DNA of 64,000 bases from CBDDCA01 sp965218205 (GCA_965218205.1 OZ244590.1:682001-746000), one strand, 5' to 3'. Positions 8,687 to 17,885 are shown, counted from the stretch's first letter. Notes: a model not told the origin generated them from the letters alone. Made by a program: numbers and translations.

Positions 8687-9946
8687 TTAACAAGAACAGC
8701 GGAACGGAAAAAAATATAGAGGATCGTTTTTTTCTACCACTGTGTTAGCAGGAATAATGAGTGCTCCGTTTGCTGTGTTTAGGTTTTTTATTGAAGCAGA
8801 GCTTTGATCTTCTAGTATCGCTACTGTTTTTTCTGTGATGTCTCTTATGCCAAAGAGAAACCGTGTGCGTGGATATGATGAGAAATGGCATGGTGCAGTA
8901 ATTTGTTCTCGCATTATTGATGTATCATTGTTTCCTGAGATTGCATGTATATAAGGAACTACAAAGTATAAATAGGTGATATATGCAGAAAGTGGGTTGC
9001 CAGGCATACAAAAGAGAGGGATCTGTGTTGTTTTATTGTGTTTTGTGGTTTGTATGTGAGCAAAGGTAAATGGTTTTCCTGGTTTTATGGCTACTCCTTG
9101 AAAATATTTTCTGCATGTATTGGTAGCATTAAGTTTGTTTAGTAGTATCTTTAAGTAATCTTTATCTCCCATAGAAATGCCTCCAGTCGTAAGTACTATA
9201 TCAGCATGTTTTACTGCATGGAATAAAAATTTCTGTGTGCTTTCTAGAGTGTCTGGTATGGTATCTGCTATAACTATTTCATATCCATGTTCTTTGCATA
9301 GTTGATAGAGTAGCACACTATTTGAGTCATATATTTTTCCTATTGCTAATGTTGTATTGCTGCATGAGGTAAGCTCGTTGCCTGTTACTCCAATGGCTAT
9401 TTTAATTTTTCGGAATACTTCTACTGACGAAATTCCAATAGAAGCAAGTACAGACATATTCATACTGTTTAGGGCAGTTCCTTGACTAAGTACACATTCA
9501 TTTTTAGTAAAATTTAGGCCTTTAGGACGTATGTGTTGCCCTTCTTTTATGCTGGATAGCTCTTGTGTAATGGTAATGTGATTGTCTTTTACAATACATT
9601 GCTCGACAGGAACAACACAGTTTGCTCCATCGGGTATTGGAGCACCTGTAAATATCTTAAGTGTTTGTAAGCGAGGAAATGAGATAGGCGTATCTCCTGC
9701 TGTAATTTCTCCATATATTGGAATAGGTTTTTTCTGTGTATGGTAATGTACAATATCATCTCTATGAAACACAAATCCATCCATAGCACTGTTAGGAAAG
9801 GCAGGAAAATCGTAAGATGAATAAATATTTTTTGCAAGTATTCTTTTATGGGCTGATTGCAAAGCAATAATCTCACTTTCTAAAGGAGATGAAAATAGCT
9901 GTTCGGCTTCTTTTAATATCTTTTTGGCTTGCTCAACCGAAATCAT
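8687..9946 (-). CDS. moeA: Molybdopterin molybdenumtransferase
   Basis: 419 residues. MoeA hallmarks are NSAMDGFV near residue 53, the IFTGAPIPDGANCVVPVE stretch, TGGISMGDKDYL in the MogA-like domain, and CMPGNPLSA. MoeA inserts molybdate into adenylylated molybdopterin. Last gene of the minus-strand Moco operon; it starts five bases after the mog stop codon without an obvious Shine-Dalgarno, so coupling is likely. Confidence 0.95.
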   Translation of the reverse strand: MISVEQAKKILKEAEQLFSSPLESEIIALQSAHKRILAKNIYSSYDFPAFPNSAMDGFVFHRDDIVHYHTQKKPIPIYGEITAGDTPISFPRLQTLKIFTGAPIPDGANCVVPVEQCIVKDNHITITQELSSIKEGQHIRPKGLNFTKNECVLSQGTALNSMNMSVLASIGISSVEVFRKIKIAIGVTGNELTSCSNTTLAIGKIYDSNSVLLYQLCKEHGYEIVIADTIPDTLESTQKFLFHAVKHADIVLTTGGISMGDKDYLKILLNKLNATNTCRKYFQGVAIKPGKPFTFAHIQTTKHNKTTQIPLFCMPGNPLSAYITYLYFVVPYIHAISGNNDTSIMREQITAPCHFSSYPRTRFLFGIRDITEKTVAILEDQSSASIKNLNTANGALIIPANTVVEKNDPLYFFPFRCSC

Positions 9947-9951
9947 ATGTG

Positions 9952-10470
9952 TTATGCGTTAAAGAGTGTGTCGCGATGCAATACATTTACAAAGCTACAT
10001 GATTTTTTGCTTCTATCTAGCTGTTCTTCAATAAGCGTCCATCCTGTTTTGCATGCTTTCGATGAACCAGGAAGTGCAAATATAATTGTATTGTTTGCTA
10101 TGCCTGCACACACACGAGATTGCATTGTCGATGTTCCTATTTCTTTATAGGAGACATAGCGAAACAGTTCTCCAAACCCATCAATATGCTTATCAAAGAG
10201 TACTGTCAATGCTTCTGGTGTTACATCAGTATCAAAAATGCCAGTGCCTCCAGTGGTGATAATAACTTGTATGTTTGTGTTTGCTATCCATTGTGATACA
10301 ACTGCACGAATATCATAGATATTATCTTTTGTAATTGTATAATCTGATAGCATATGACCAGCTTCTTTGATATGTGTTGTTATTACCTTTCCTGATATAT
10401 CATTGTCTTTATTTCGTGTATCCGATATAGTAAGACATGCTATAGAGAGAGGAAGAAATGTGTTATCCAT
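9952..10470 (-). CDS. mog: Molybdopterin adenylyltransferase, MogA/MoaB family
   Basis: 172 residues. ITTGGTGIFDTDVTPEAL is the catalytic loop of the MogA/MoaB family and ALPGSSKACKTGW the C-terminal loop. It adenylylates molybdopterin before MoeA acts. MogA and MoaB cannot be separated with certainty here; since no other homolog is in the operon, it presumably does the MogA step. It overlaps the tauE gene by eight bases and has a weak AGGA ribosome-binding site inside that gene. Confidence 0.9.
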   Translation of the reverse strand: MDNTFLPLSIACLTISDTRNKDNDISGKVITTHIKEAGHMLSDYTITKDNIYDIRAVVSQWIANTNIQVIITTGGTGIFDTDVTPEALTVLFDKHIDGFGELFRYVSYKEIGTSTMQSRVCAGIANNTIIFALPGSSKACKTGWTLIEEQLDRSKKSCSFVNVLHRDTLFNA

Positions 10471-11269
10471 AATAATATATTCCTGTTTGTATAAGATTGT
10501 ATATTGTTAAAGATAGCATAATAACGAATAATATGTTTTTAATGGTACTCTCGTTTTTTAGTTTTTTCTTAAAATAAATAGAGAATATAGCAGAGCATAG
10601 GCATACAAGAATAAGAGGAAGATATGGAATAAGCTGTTTTCCTAAATATTCAAGAGCAAGGGTACTGGTTGTATACATACCACTGTTAGTGTATTTTATG
10701 GTATGGGAAATTATTCCTATGATAGAGTTTACAAAAATATAGATTGCTGTAATTAACGGAATGTCTAAGTAAGACATACCTAGCATATGTAACACTGGTC
10801 CTAAAATAATACCACCACCAATGCCAATCATGCCTGATAGGAATCCAATACCAAAACTTATGAGAGATACCACTAAAATTTTATTATTCTGTTGTAGCTT
10901 TATTGAAGGAGAAGCAGTTGTTTTTTTTATAAGGAGCAAAAAGCATAGTATAAGAAGTATGACACTGCTGAGAATAAGACGAAAATTACGAGCGTTTATA
11001 ACAAATTGTCCTCCTATGTAGGTGCTTATCATAGATGGTATAAGTAAAGATATGAGAAAGGAAAGATGTTCTCTTTGTCCTCTTAGAAGCTGTATTCCTG
11101 CAGATGTCCCGCTCACTGTTATGTTACACAATAGGGCAATGAATGGAATAATTTCATGATTCACAGAGAAAAGAGAAAGAAATAAAAGGTAGAAAGTTCC
11201 GCCTCCAAGCCCTATAAGAGAACTTATGAGTGCATTAACAAGAAAGCTAATCAGTAAGAATATGCTCAT
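10463..11269 (-). CDS. TauE/SafE-type inner-membrane permease
   Basis: About 268 residues with eight or so hydrophobic segments. SSLIGLGGGTFYL near the N-terminus and FLSGMIGIGGGIILGP in the middle are the two glycine-rich repeats of TauE/SafE sulfite/anion exporters. Start chosen at the ATG giving MSIFLLISF; an ATG at 11299 is in frame but deep inside moeB. It sits between moeB and mog in the Moco operon, where a molybdate importer is expected but absent. Moving a sulfur anion or molybdate is possible; neither is shown. Confidence 0.85.
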   Translation of the reverse strand: MSIFLLISFLVNALISSLIGLGGGTFYLLFLSLFSVNHEIIPFIALLCNITVSGTSAGIQLLRGQREHLSFLISLLIPSMISTYIGGQFVINARNFRLILSSVILLILCFLLLIKKTTASPSIKLQQNNKILVVSLISFGIGFLSGMIGIGGGIILGPVLHMLGMSYLDIPLITAIYIFVNSIIGIISHTIKYTNSGMYTTSTLALEYLGKQLIPYLPLILVCLCSAIFSIYFKKKLKNESTIKNILFVIMLSLTIYNLIQTGIYYYG

Positions 11270-12332
11270 TGATAAGAAATTTTTTGTACCCTCCTGCATA
11301 AGAATGTGTATTGGTATATCCGAGTATACGTAGCTTTTTTGCTATATCAAGGCTTCTAATTCCAGCGTAGCATATTGTTACATAGTGGGTATCTTTGTTG
11401 AGTGTCTGAGTAAGGAGAGAAGGATCGTTTATTTGTTCTGCACTCACATTGAGGTATGGGTATTTTCCAAAAAAATTGTTTTGATCTTGTTCATTTCTTG
11501 TGTCTAATATATACCAAGTGGCATCGGGTATGGTGGTTATTATGAGTGGTTCTTTACTTATGTGTTGTTGTTCATTTTTTGTACAATATGCACAATTTTC
11601 ATTATATGGGAGAGTTAGCTTCATCCATTCTTGTGTAGTATAGCTGTATAGGCTTGATATACCAGCATTTTGATACTGTCCTGTTATAAATTGTAATGCT
11701 GTTGTTGCCTGTTTTAGTGCAACAGTACCAGCTACGAGGTTTAGTATTCCTGCTTCTGCACATGATTTTACGCATAAAGCAGAAGGTTCTTGTTCCCACA
11801 TACATCTCATACAGCCTTTGAATGTTGTATTACTAAAGGCAAGGCTTAGGATAGCTCCTTGTGTTTGAAATAAGGCGCCTTGAACAAGATCTTTTTTTAG
11901 CTGCAGACAGCTGTCATGAATAAGATATTTACTATGAAAGTTGTCAGTACAATCGAGTACTAGATCGTACTGAGAAATTATTTCTTGAGCATTTGATTCG
12001 TTTAATATGGTATTATGTGCTTGTACATTGATAAATGGGTTTTTGCTTTGTAATATTTTTTGTGCAACAGAGGATTTTTTCTGACCTATGTCTTGAGGAG
12101 AGAAAAGAATTTGTCTTCCTATGTTGCTAAATTCAATTTCATCGTAGTCACAAACACCTATGCTGCCGATACCACTGGTTGCTAGATATAGTCCTATGGG
12201 ACATCCAAGTCCTCCCATACCTATAATAAGGCATGATTGTTTTGCTATTTTTTGTTGTTCTTCTATGCCAAAAGATTCTATGAGTATTTGTCTTTTATAG
12301 TATTGGGTAAATGTACTGGTATCTATGTCCAT
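11247..12332 (-). CDS. moeB: MoeB/ThiF-type MoaD adenylyltransferase with C-terminal rhodanese domain
   Basis: 361 residues. The E1-like N-terminal domain has GMGGLGCPIGLYLATSG for ATP binding, the arginine segment FSNIGRQILFS and two CxxC pairs (CMRC and CAYC) for zinc. Residues from about 265 form a rhodanese domain with active-site Cys in TICYAGIRS. Such fusions activate MoaD by C-terminal adenylylation and then supply sulfur for the thiocarboxylate. The start overlaps the moaE end by ten bases, and the moaE codons GGA GAA form its Shine-Dalgarno. Confidence 0.92.
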   Translation of the reverse strand: MDIDTSTFTQYYKRQILIESFGIEEQQKIAKQSCLIIGMGGLGCPIGLYLATSGIGSIGVCDYDEIEFSNIGRQILFSPQDIGQKKSSVAQKILQSKNPFINVQAHNTILNESNAQEIISQYDLVLDCTDNFHSKYLIHDSCLQLKKDLVQGALFQTQGAILSLAFSNTTFKGCMRCMWEQEPSALCVKSCAEAGILNLVAGTVALKQATTALQFITGQYQNAGISSLYSYTTQEWMKLTLPYNENCAYCTKNEQQHISKEPLIITTIPDATWYILDTRNEQDQNNFFGKYPYLNVSAEQINDPSLLTQTLNKDTHYVTICYAGIRSLDIAKKLRILGYTNTHSYAGGYKKFLINEHILTD

Positions 12333-12751
12333 ATTTTTTCTCCATTAACAGTAATTTCTTGTTTCCAGATAGGTAAGGTTTTTTTTATGGTGTCCATGAT
12401 ATATTGTGTTGCTTGAAAGGCCTGAAGTCTGTGGGAATGGGCAACTTCAACATGAATAGAGGCTTCTTGTAAAGAGACTATTCCTATTCTGTGTATGCAG
12501 AAAATGCGATGTGCATGATAGATACTGCTGGTTTCTTGCAAAATGCGTAGTCCTTCTTTCTGTGCAAGCTCTGTGTAGCAATGGTATTTGATGGCAACTA
12601 TATTAGTTGTGTTTTTATAGGGGTTGTTATCTCGCACATATCCTCGAAAGCATACATGAGCCCCTTCGTCTGTTTTTGGAGCTAAGTGTTCTGTTGCAGT
12701 AAGTTTTTCTTTTGTGAGAATAAATTGTATAGACGGAGAGGTATGAGGCAT
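12323..12751 (-). CDS. moaE: Molybdopterin synthase catalytic subunit
   Basis: 142 residues. FRGYVRD near the N-terminus, IKYHCYTELAQKE, RIGIV, EVAHSHRLQAF and the C-terminal LPIWKQE with the catalytic lysine identify MoaE. Together with thiocarboxylated MoaD it converts cyclic pyranopterin monophosphate to molybdopterin. The ATG is preceded by GGAGGA, which is also the codon pair for the terminal Gly-Gly of MoaD. Confidence 0.94.
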   Translation of the reverse strand: MPHTSPSIQFILTKEKLTATEHLAPKTDEGAHVCFRGYVRDNNPYKNTTNIVAIKYHCYTELAQKEGLRILQETSSIYHAHRIFCIHRIGIVSLQEASIHVEVAHSHRLQAFQATQYIMDTIKKTLPIWKQEITVNGEKIWT

Positions 12752-12754
12752 AGT

Positions 12755-12997
12755 TTATCCTCCTGACACTGGAGAGATAAAAACTACAGTATCGTTATGT
12801 TGAAGCTGAGATGAAAAATCTTTGTATTCATGATTGATTGCTACTTTAATATCTTTTTCTTCAAAAGGAAATGCGTATGTCTCTTTTAGCATACTATATA
12901 ATGTTTGTGCAGTATAGCTGTCTTTAATCTCTATATGTTCTTCTTCTACTCCTCGCATTTGTGCAAGTGATGCAAAGTATTTAACGTGTACGATCAT
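12755..12997 (-). CDS. moaD: Molybdopterin synthase sulfur-carrier subunit
   Basis: 80 residues, ubiquitin-like fold. It begins MIVHVKYFASLAQ and ends FISPVSGG, the Gly-Gly tail that MoeB adenylylates and that carries the thiocarboxylate. The ATG at 12997 has an AAAGGA ribosome-binding site and starts 17 bases inside moaC. An in-frame upstream ATG at 13069 would add 24 residues with no family counterpart and was rejected. Confidence 0.93.
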   Translation of the reverse strand: MIVHVKYFASLAQMRGVEEEHIEIKDSYTAQTLYSMLKETYAFPFEEKDIKVAINHEYKDFSSQLQHNDTVVFISPVSGG

Positions 12998-13442
12998 TAT
13001 TTTTTTCCTTTGATATAAGTTTTGTTTCAAGGATTCGCATATTGGAGTGTATACTTTTACACATATCATATATAGTGATAGCGGTTATAGAAGCTCCAGT
13101 AATAGCTTCTATTTCTACCCCAGTGGCATATGATGAAGTTACAGAGCATACTATATCTACTCCTAGTGGAGTGTTCTGTATATCTATAGTACAATGGCTA
13201 ATGGGGATGGGATGGCATAAGGGTATGAGATATGCGGTGTATTTTACTGCTTGTATTCCTGCTATGATTGCAGTAGCAAAAACTGCTCCTTTCGGTGTCT
13301 GTATATCATTGTTTTGTATATACGCACGTATTGTTTCATCTAACTCTACAGTAGTTTGTGCTACTGCTTTTCTTGTACATATGTTTTTTTTAGATATATC
13401 TACCATATGAGGCATGTCTTTATTGTTAAGATGCGATAGCAT
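12981..13442 (-). CDS. moaC: Cyclic pyranopterin monophosphate synthase
   Basis: 153 residues. MVDISKK and TRKAVAQ open the domain; KGAVFATAIIAGIQAVK, LIPLCHPIPI, GVEIEAITGAS and TIYDMCKS are the MoaC signatures, including the active-site lysine region. It rearranges the MoaA product into cPMP. Its ATG is served by the GGA GGA codons that end moaA, and its 3' end overlaps moaD. Confidence 0.95.
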   Translation of the reverse strand: MLSHLNNKDMPHMVDISKKNICTRKAVAQTTVELDETIRAYIQNNDIQTPKGAVFATAIIAGIQAVKYTAYLIPLCHPIPISHCTIDIQNTPLGVDIVCSVTSSYATGVEIEAITGASITAITIYDMCKSIHSNMRILETKLISKEKNNDRTR

Positions 13443-13443
13443 A

Positions 13444-14472
13444 TTATCCTCCTATAAAATTCATATCTTTCTTTCTATCGGTATCGGTGTTCCTACTGTA
13501 TGTGCGATGTTCAGAGTATCTGTCATCTCTCTGAGTCCAAAATTCTGTTATTGCTGTTTTTAGTGCTTCCTTTGTATTTTCATGATTCTCTCTTAGTATT
13601 TTTTTTATATCTTTTCCTTTTGAGGCAAACAGACAGCCGTATAAGAATCCATTTGCTGTGAGCCGTAGTCTATTACAGTCTTTACAAAAAGGGTTAGAGA
13701 CAGAGCTGATAAAGCCTATCTCAGAATTACTGTTTTTATGTTTATAACGAGTGGCAACTTCTCCTTGATAAGAACCAGCAATAGGAATGAGAGGGTATGT
13801 TTTCTGTAATGTTTCTAATATTTCATGAGAATATACTACCCGTTCTTCTTGCCATGCAATGGATCCTACATCCATAAATTCTATAAATCGAATATCTATT
13901 TCTCTCTGTCTAAAATATTCCACCATATGTATGACTTGTTTTTCGTTTAATCCTCTTTGAATTACGCAGTTTATCTTTATAGGAGAAAATCCAATTTTTT
14001 TTGCATAATCAATTCCTTCTAGTACTGGATGTATAGAATGAGTATTTCCGACAATAGTTTGAAATATTCTTTCATCTAATGAATCAAGGCTGATATTGAT
14101 ACGTTTTAATCCCGCATCATATAAACGCTTTCCTAGTGTTTTGAGAAATGCACCATTAGTAATTAAGCCTATGTCTTCTATTCCTGAAATGTTTCTAATT
14201 TTTTTTATGAGGATGTCTAACCCGAGTCGTAATGTTGGTTCTCCTCCAGTAATTTTTACTTTTTTTACTCCAAGACTTTGTACTACTGATATTACATCAG
14301 TAATTTCTTCAAATGTAAGTAGCTGCGTTCTAGGAAGAAATTGTATATTTTTATCAGGCATACAGTATGTGCAATTAAAATTGCATCTATCTGTTACTGA
14401 TATACGTATATCGTGGAGTGGACGATGCAATGCATCAAGAATAGGGGCGATATTGTTAGAAAGCATATGCAT
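13444..14472 (-). CDS. moaA: GTP 3',8-cyclase (radical SAM)
   Basis: 342 residues. The N-terminal radical-SAM cluster motif is Cys30, Cys34, Cys37 (CNFNCTYC). The second cluster is in NPFCKDCNRLRLTANGFLYGCLF, and the chain ends in the conserved Gly-Gly needed for activity. It catalyses the first step of Moco synthesis from GTP. First gene of the operon; AAGGAG lies five bases before the ATG. The region about 315-335 is charged and poorly conserved. Confidence 0.95.
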   Translation of the reverse strand: MHMLSNNIAPILDALHRPLHDIRISVTDRCNFNCTYCMPDKNIQFLPRTQLLTFEEITDVISVVQSLGVKKVKITGGEPTLRLGLDILIKKIRNISGIEDIGLITNGAFLKTLGKRLYDAGLKRINISLDSLDERIFQTIVGNTHSIHPVLEGIDYAKKIGFSPIKINCVIQRGLNEKQVIHMVEYFRQREIDIRFIEFMDVGSIAWQEERVVYSHEILETLQKTYPLIPIAGSYQGEVATRYKHKNSNSEIGFISSVSNPFCKDCNRLRLTANGFLYGCLFASKGKDIKKILRENHENTKEALKTAITEFWTQRDDRYSEHRTYSRNTDTDRKKDMNFIGG

Positions 14473-14489
14473 TGTTCTCCTTATATATA

Positions 14490-14508
14490 GTATAGCATAA
14501 GGCTATAC
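14490..14508. promoter_or_regulatory. Inverted repeat over the moaA promoter
   Basis: GTATAGC-ATAAG-GCTATAC forms a perfect 7-bp inverted repeat just upstream of moaA. Read on the minus strand, one arm contains TGC-TATACT, an extended -10. A repressor or activator of the Moco operon could bind here. The leader is too short for a Moco riboswitch. Confidence 0.45.
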
Positions 14509-14568
14509 TTAGGTATAAAATATTGTATAGCTTGATGAACGAGGTTTGCATAGCTTATTTTTGCTCTC

Positions 14569-14590
14569 TTGTCGCAATTAGTCCTTGAAT
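14569..14590 (+). repeat. Intergenic 22-bp repeat, copy 2
   Basis: Core TTGTCGCAATTAGTCCTTGA. It shares 19 of 22 positions with copy 1 and 17 of 22 with copy 3 (20987-21008). It lies between the divergent starts of moaA and the lipoprotein gene at 14656, 65 bases before the latter. Confidence 0.6.
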
Positions 14591-14655
14591 CTGCAAAATA
14601 TGCATGAAATAAGTTACATCATATTATAGTAAACATGATACAATAATAAGGGGCT

Positions 14656-15387
14656 ATGTTACGATATTTTTTATATAAGTATGTTATTATCTCTTTTATC
14701 CTATTATATACTATGTTTCTTTTTAGCTGTGCAAGCACTAAAGAAGATGCTACTGACTACTTAGTAGATAATGAATATATTAGTTCCTATGTTGCCGTAA
14801 ACTTTGATTTTAGTTTTCAGTATCCTAAACAATGGCATATTTTTGAGGAAGAGGAAACCGTTAGAATTTCAAATGCTTTAGCATTGCTTACTTTTCCTGC
14901 TGATGTAATAGAAGAGTCAACGAGAGAAAATAGTTTTTTAGCTACTCTTTCAATGAGTAGTCTTGAAGAGATAGTTGCTATGTATAATACACTCTCTACT
15001 GTTCTTTTGGAAGCTCTTGTGGATAAAGATGATGTTGGAGAAGGCAGTGATGTTAGAGAAGATAGTACAGACAGTTCTTTTGTAGTATCCCCTATGTTTG
15101 CTCCACTTAACAGTGATTATTATGGGCAATTAGTAGATACTCAGGATACCCTTAGTAGTTTTTTTAATATACGCCTTAGTGATACCCTACTATTTGCTTA
15201 TATTAAGGACTATGATATAATAATGATAAGGGAAAATAGTACAAATAATATAACCTTTTTTAGAAAAATGAACGATAATAGGGGGGTAGTGATTTATAAT
15301 ATAATTACTTATGATGATACTGTGTATCAAAGAGTAATTGATGATAGCATACAACTGGTATTATCAGTTTCTATAATTTCTAAATAG
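14656..15387 (+). CDS. Putative lipoprotein, unknown function
   Basis: 243 residues. The N-terminus is basic then hydrophobic and ends in a lipobox (LFSC) near residue 25, so it is a lipoprotein of the inner or outer membrane. The mature part is acidic, with YISSYVAVNFDFSFQYPKQWHIFEEE reminiscent of PsbP/DUF1795-like domains that often follow a lipobox, but the match is weak. AAGGGG precedes the ATG by only two bases. It lies 20 bases before the OmpA-domain gene on the same strand, so the two probably act together in the envelope. Confidence 0.75.
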   Translation: MLRYFLYKYVIISFILLYTMFLFSCASTKEDATDYLVDNEYISSYVAVNFDFSFQYPKQWHIFEEEETVRISNALALLTFPADVIEESTRENSFLATLSMSSLEEIVAMYNTLSTVLLEALVDKDDVGEGSDVREDSTDSSFVVSPMFAPLNSDYYGQLVDTQDTLSSFFNIRLSDTLLFAYIKDYDIIMIRENSTNNITFFRKMNDNRGVVIYNIITYDDTVYQRVIDDSIQLVLSVSIISK

Positions 15388-15407
15388 GATAATTAAAAGG
15401 AGTATAT

Positions 15408-17855
15408 ATGAAAAAGATAGCAATCTGCATTATGATGGCATCTCTAATTAGTTCTATAGCGTTTAGCTTTGGTTCTGTAGAAGAAGCAACGTTTAAGGGA
15501 GTGCCAGAACAAAATGTTCTTTCACCGAAAAATAAAGATGGAGTATTTGATACTCTCACCATTGATTTTGATGGTAAGGTAGATATTCCTAGTAGCTTAA
15601 AAATAACGAAATTTTTCTTTCGTTTATATGATCAAAATGGAACATTTTTATTTGAAATAGATAAGCCGCTTGATAAAGCCACCTCTATTCCCCCGTTTGT
15701 TTTTGATGGAAAGTTTCAAAATGGGGATTTTTTAGCTGATGGTACATATGTGTATACTGTTGGTATCTTGGATGAAAAAGATATTGAAAGTATATCTCAG
15801 CCGTATACAATTCATATAGATAATACTGCTCCGCAGGTATTTTATTCAAGAATAAGCTCTGGTAATGTTATAGTTCCTGGTGATGAGGATACAGTGCTTA
15901 TGCTGGATGTAGAAACAAGTCCAGAAGTATCGTGGGAGATTGAGGCAGAAAATAGTGCTTCAAGGCAAACATATGTGTTGTTACGTGAGCAGGGAGATAC
16001 AGCTTTTACGCTGCCAAAAAAATGGGAATGGAACGGCTTTGACACTGACAATAATGCTTTGCCTGATGGTGATTATGTATTAAATATACTAGCGGAGGAT
16101 ATGGCTGGTAATTCGATAATGCATAAAGTTGAAACACAGATTATTGTAAGTTCTGAAGGTTCTTTTTTATTGGAAATGCCAGCTAATAAGTATTTTTCTC
16201 CTAACTCGGATGGAGCTAGAGATACATTATCACTCTCCTTTCGCTATCCTCCAAGTTTACGTTTAGGGATAGATTTTGATATAAGAGAGTTAGTGGTACA
16301 AACTATGAAGAATCAAGAGGTAGTACGGATACCACAAGAGAGTACTACTGAGATTATATTCAGTGGTTTATTGTTAGATGGCATTCCTATTTCCGATGGT
16401 ACTTATAATGTGCATCTTGTATTAGAGAATAACAATGTGAATTTTACTACAAATATGGTAGAGGTGGTAATTGATACACAAGAGCCTTTTGCTACTTTTT
16501 TTATGCAAACAAGTCCACAGCCAGTAAAGAGTGGAGATCCGTTTTATTTTGGAGGAGAGTTACGCAATACTGTTGATATACGCGTAAAACGCTTAGATAC
16601 AGCTGATTGGGACATAGAGGTAGTACAAGGGGAGCAAACTGTGTATAGTGACTCTGTGGGCTTTGTTGACAATATATTTGAAATGTCTGTGCCTGCCAAT
16701 ATAGAACTTATGGACAGAGAGTTGCCTGATGGACTATATGAAATAAGTTTTTTCTCTACAGATCTAGCAGGAAATGAAGGCAGAATTGGTCCTTTCAAAG
16801 CTATAAAAGATACTAAGCCACGTGAAATATCAGTTTCTGTAGATCGTAAAAAAGCATCTGCCTTTGCAGATCCTATCAATTTCACATTTAATTTTGATCG
16901 TATAGGTATCAGTAAGTTTGCTATGTTTGTGAAAAACGAAAAAAATAATAGAGTAGTGCGATCTTCTCGTTTATCGTATGGTCTTAGTGGGTTTGAATGG
17001 TATGCAAGAAATGATGCAGGACAGCCTGTTCCAGATGGAGAATATGCATTTGTGCTTTCTATTGAATACTTTAATGGAGATATGGTAGAGAGCAGTATAG
17101 AAAATATTCTTGTCGATTCTCAGGCCCCAGTCATACGTAGTTTTTCTACTGACTCAGTAGTAATGAACCCTACGAGTGAAAATGAAGCTGATAAGTATCT
17201 CACTGTAAGGCAACAAGGAAGTGAGAAAGGAGTTACATGGACAGTTGAAATACGAAATATATTTGATACTCTTATTTATTCTCAAACATTTCCTGATACT
17301 ATTGCTGATTTTAGCTGGGATGGGAAAGATAAGGATAATAAGATAGTTGTCGATGGAGACTATATTTATCGTCTTATTGGAAGAGATGGCTTTGGGAACG
17401 AAACGGTGAAAACTATTTCGTTTGTCGTAGACTCTGGTGTGTATGAGCAAGGAGCTATTTTGAGTCCTGGTGATGAAATGCCTAAAATTTATTTTCCAGC
17501 GTATAGTGATGATATATTTTCTCTGTCAGAGAAAGGTTTGTTATATGATAACTTACTGTATGTTCGTAGTATCGCTCGTTTATTAAAAGCGTATCCTACC
17601 TATAATGTGACAATAGTAGGCCATGCAGCAGCTTTATTAAAAGGAGCAGCCGCTGAGAGAGAACAAATAGAAGTGCTTATTCCTTTATCTCGAAACAGAG
17701 CATATCAGATTAGCAAAGCGTTACAAATTTTAGGGATAGATGCAAATCGTATAGATATTCGTGCAGTTGGTGGTTCTCAACCTGAAGTTGATAATCCAAC
17801 AAGTAGTACTATATGGGAAAATAGACGAGTAGAGTTTGAATTACTAGAAAATTAA
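15408..17855 (+). CDS. Periplasmic/outer-membrane protein with FlgD-like Ig repeats and C-terminal OmpA domain
   Basis: 815 residues with a signal peptide (MKKIAICIMMASLISSIAFS). Several repeats of about 100 residues share the FlgD-type Ig pattern: SPNSDGARDTL or SPKNKDGVFDTL, then WDGKD or WNGFD, then LPDGDYVL or VPDGEYAF. The last 120 residues or so are an OmpA/MotB-like peptidoglycan-binding domain (VTIVGHAA, RAYQISKALQILGI, NRIDIRAVGG, ENRRVEFEL). This architecture is typical of treponemal and related spirochaetes and suggests an envelope-spanning protein anchored to peptidoglycan. AAGGAG lies eight bases before the ATG. Confidence 0.85.
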   Translation: MKKIAICIMMASLISSIAFSFGSVEEATFKGVPEQNVLSPKNKDGVFDTLTIDFDGKVDIPSSLKITKFFFRLYDQNGTFLFEIDKPLDKATSIPPFVFDGKFQNGDFLADGTYVYTVGILDEKDIESISQPYTIHIDNTAPQVFYSRISSGNVIVPGDEDTVLMLDVETSPEVSWEIEAENSASRQTYVLLREQGDTAFTLPKKWEWNGFDTDNNALPDGDYVLNILAEDMAGNSIMHKVETQIIVSSEGSFLLEMPANKYFSPNSDGARDTLSLSFRYPPSLRLGIDFDIRELVVQTMKNQEVVRIPQESTTEIIFSGLLLDGIPISDGTYNVHLVLENNNVNFTTNMVEVVIDTQEPFATFFMQTSPQPVKSGDPFYFGGELRNTVDIRVKRLDTADWDIEVVQGEQTVYSDSVGFVDNIFEMSVPANIELMDRELPDGLYEISFFSTDLAGNEGRIGPFKAIKDTKPREISVSVDRKKASAFADPINFTFNFDRIGISKFAMFVKNEKNNRVVRSSRLSYGLSGFEWYARNDAGQPVPDGEYAFVLSIEYFNGDMVESSIENILVDSQAPVIRSFSTDSVVMNPTSENEADKYLTVRQQGSEKGVTWTVEIRNIFDTLIYSQTFPDTIADFSWDGKDKDNKIVVDGDYIYRLIGRDGFGNETVKTISFVVDSGVYEQGAILSPGDEMPKIYFPAYSDDIFSLSEKGLLYDNLLYVRSIARLLKAYPTYNVTIVGHAAALLKGAAAEREQIEVLIPLSRNRAYQISKALQILGIDANRIDIRAVGGSQPEVDNPTSSTIWENRRVEFELLEN

Positions 17856-17885
17856 TGTCATATTTTTGATATTGTTTTGTTACAT

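Noticed and set aside
14473..14489. Moco riboswitch before moaA
   Set aside because: The leader between the promoter and the start codon is far too short for the aptamer.
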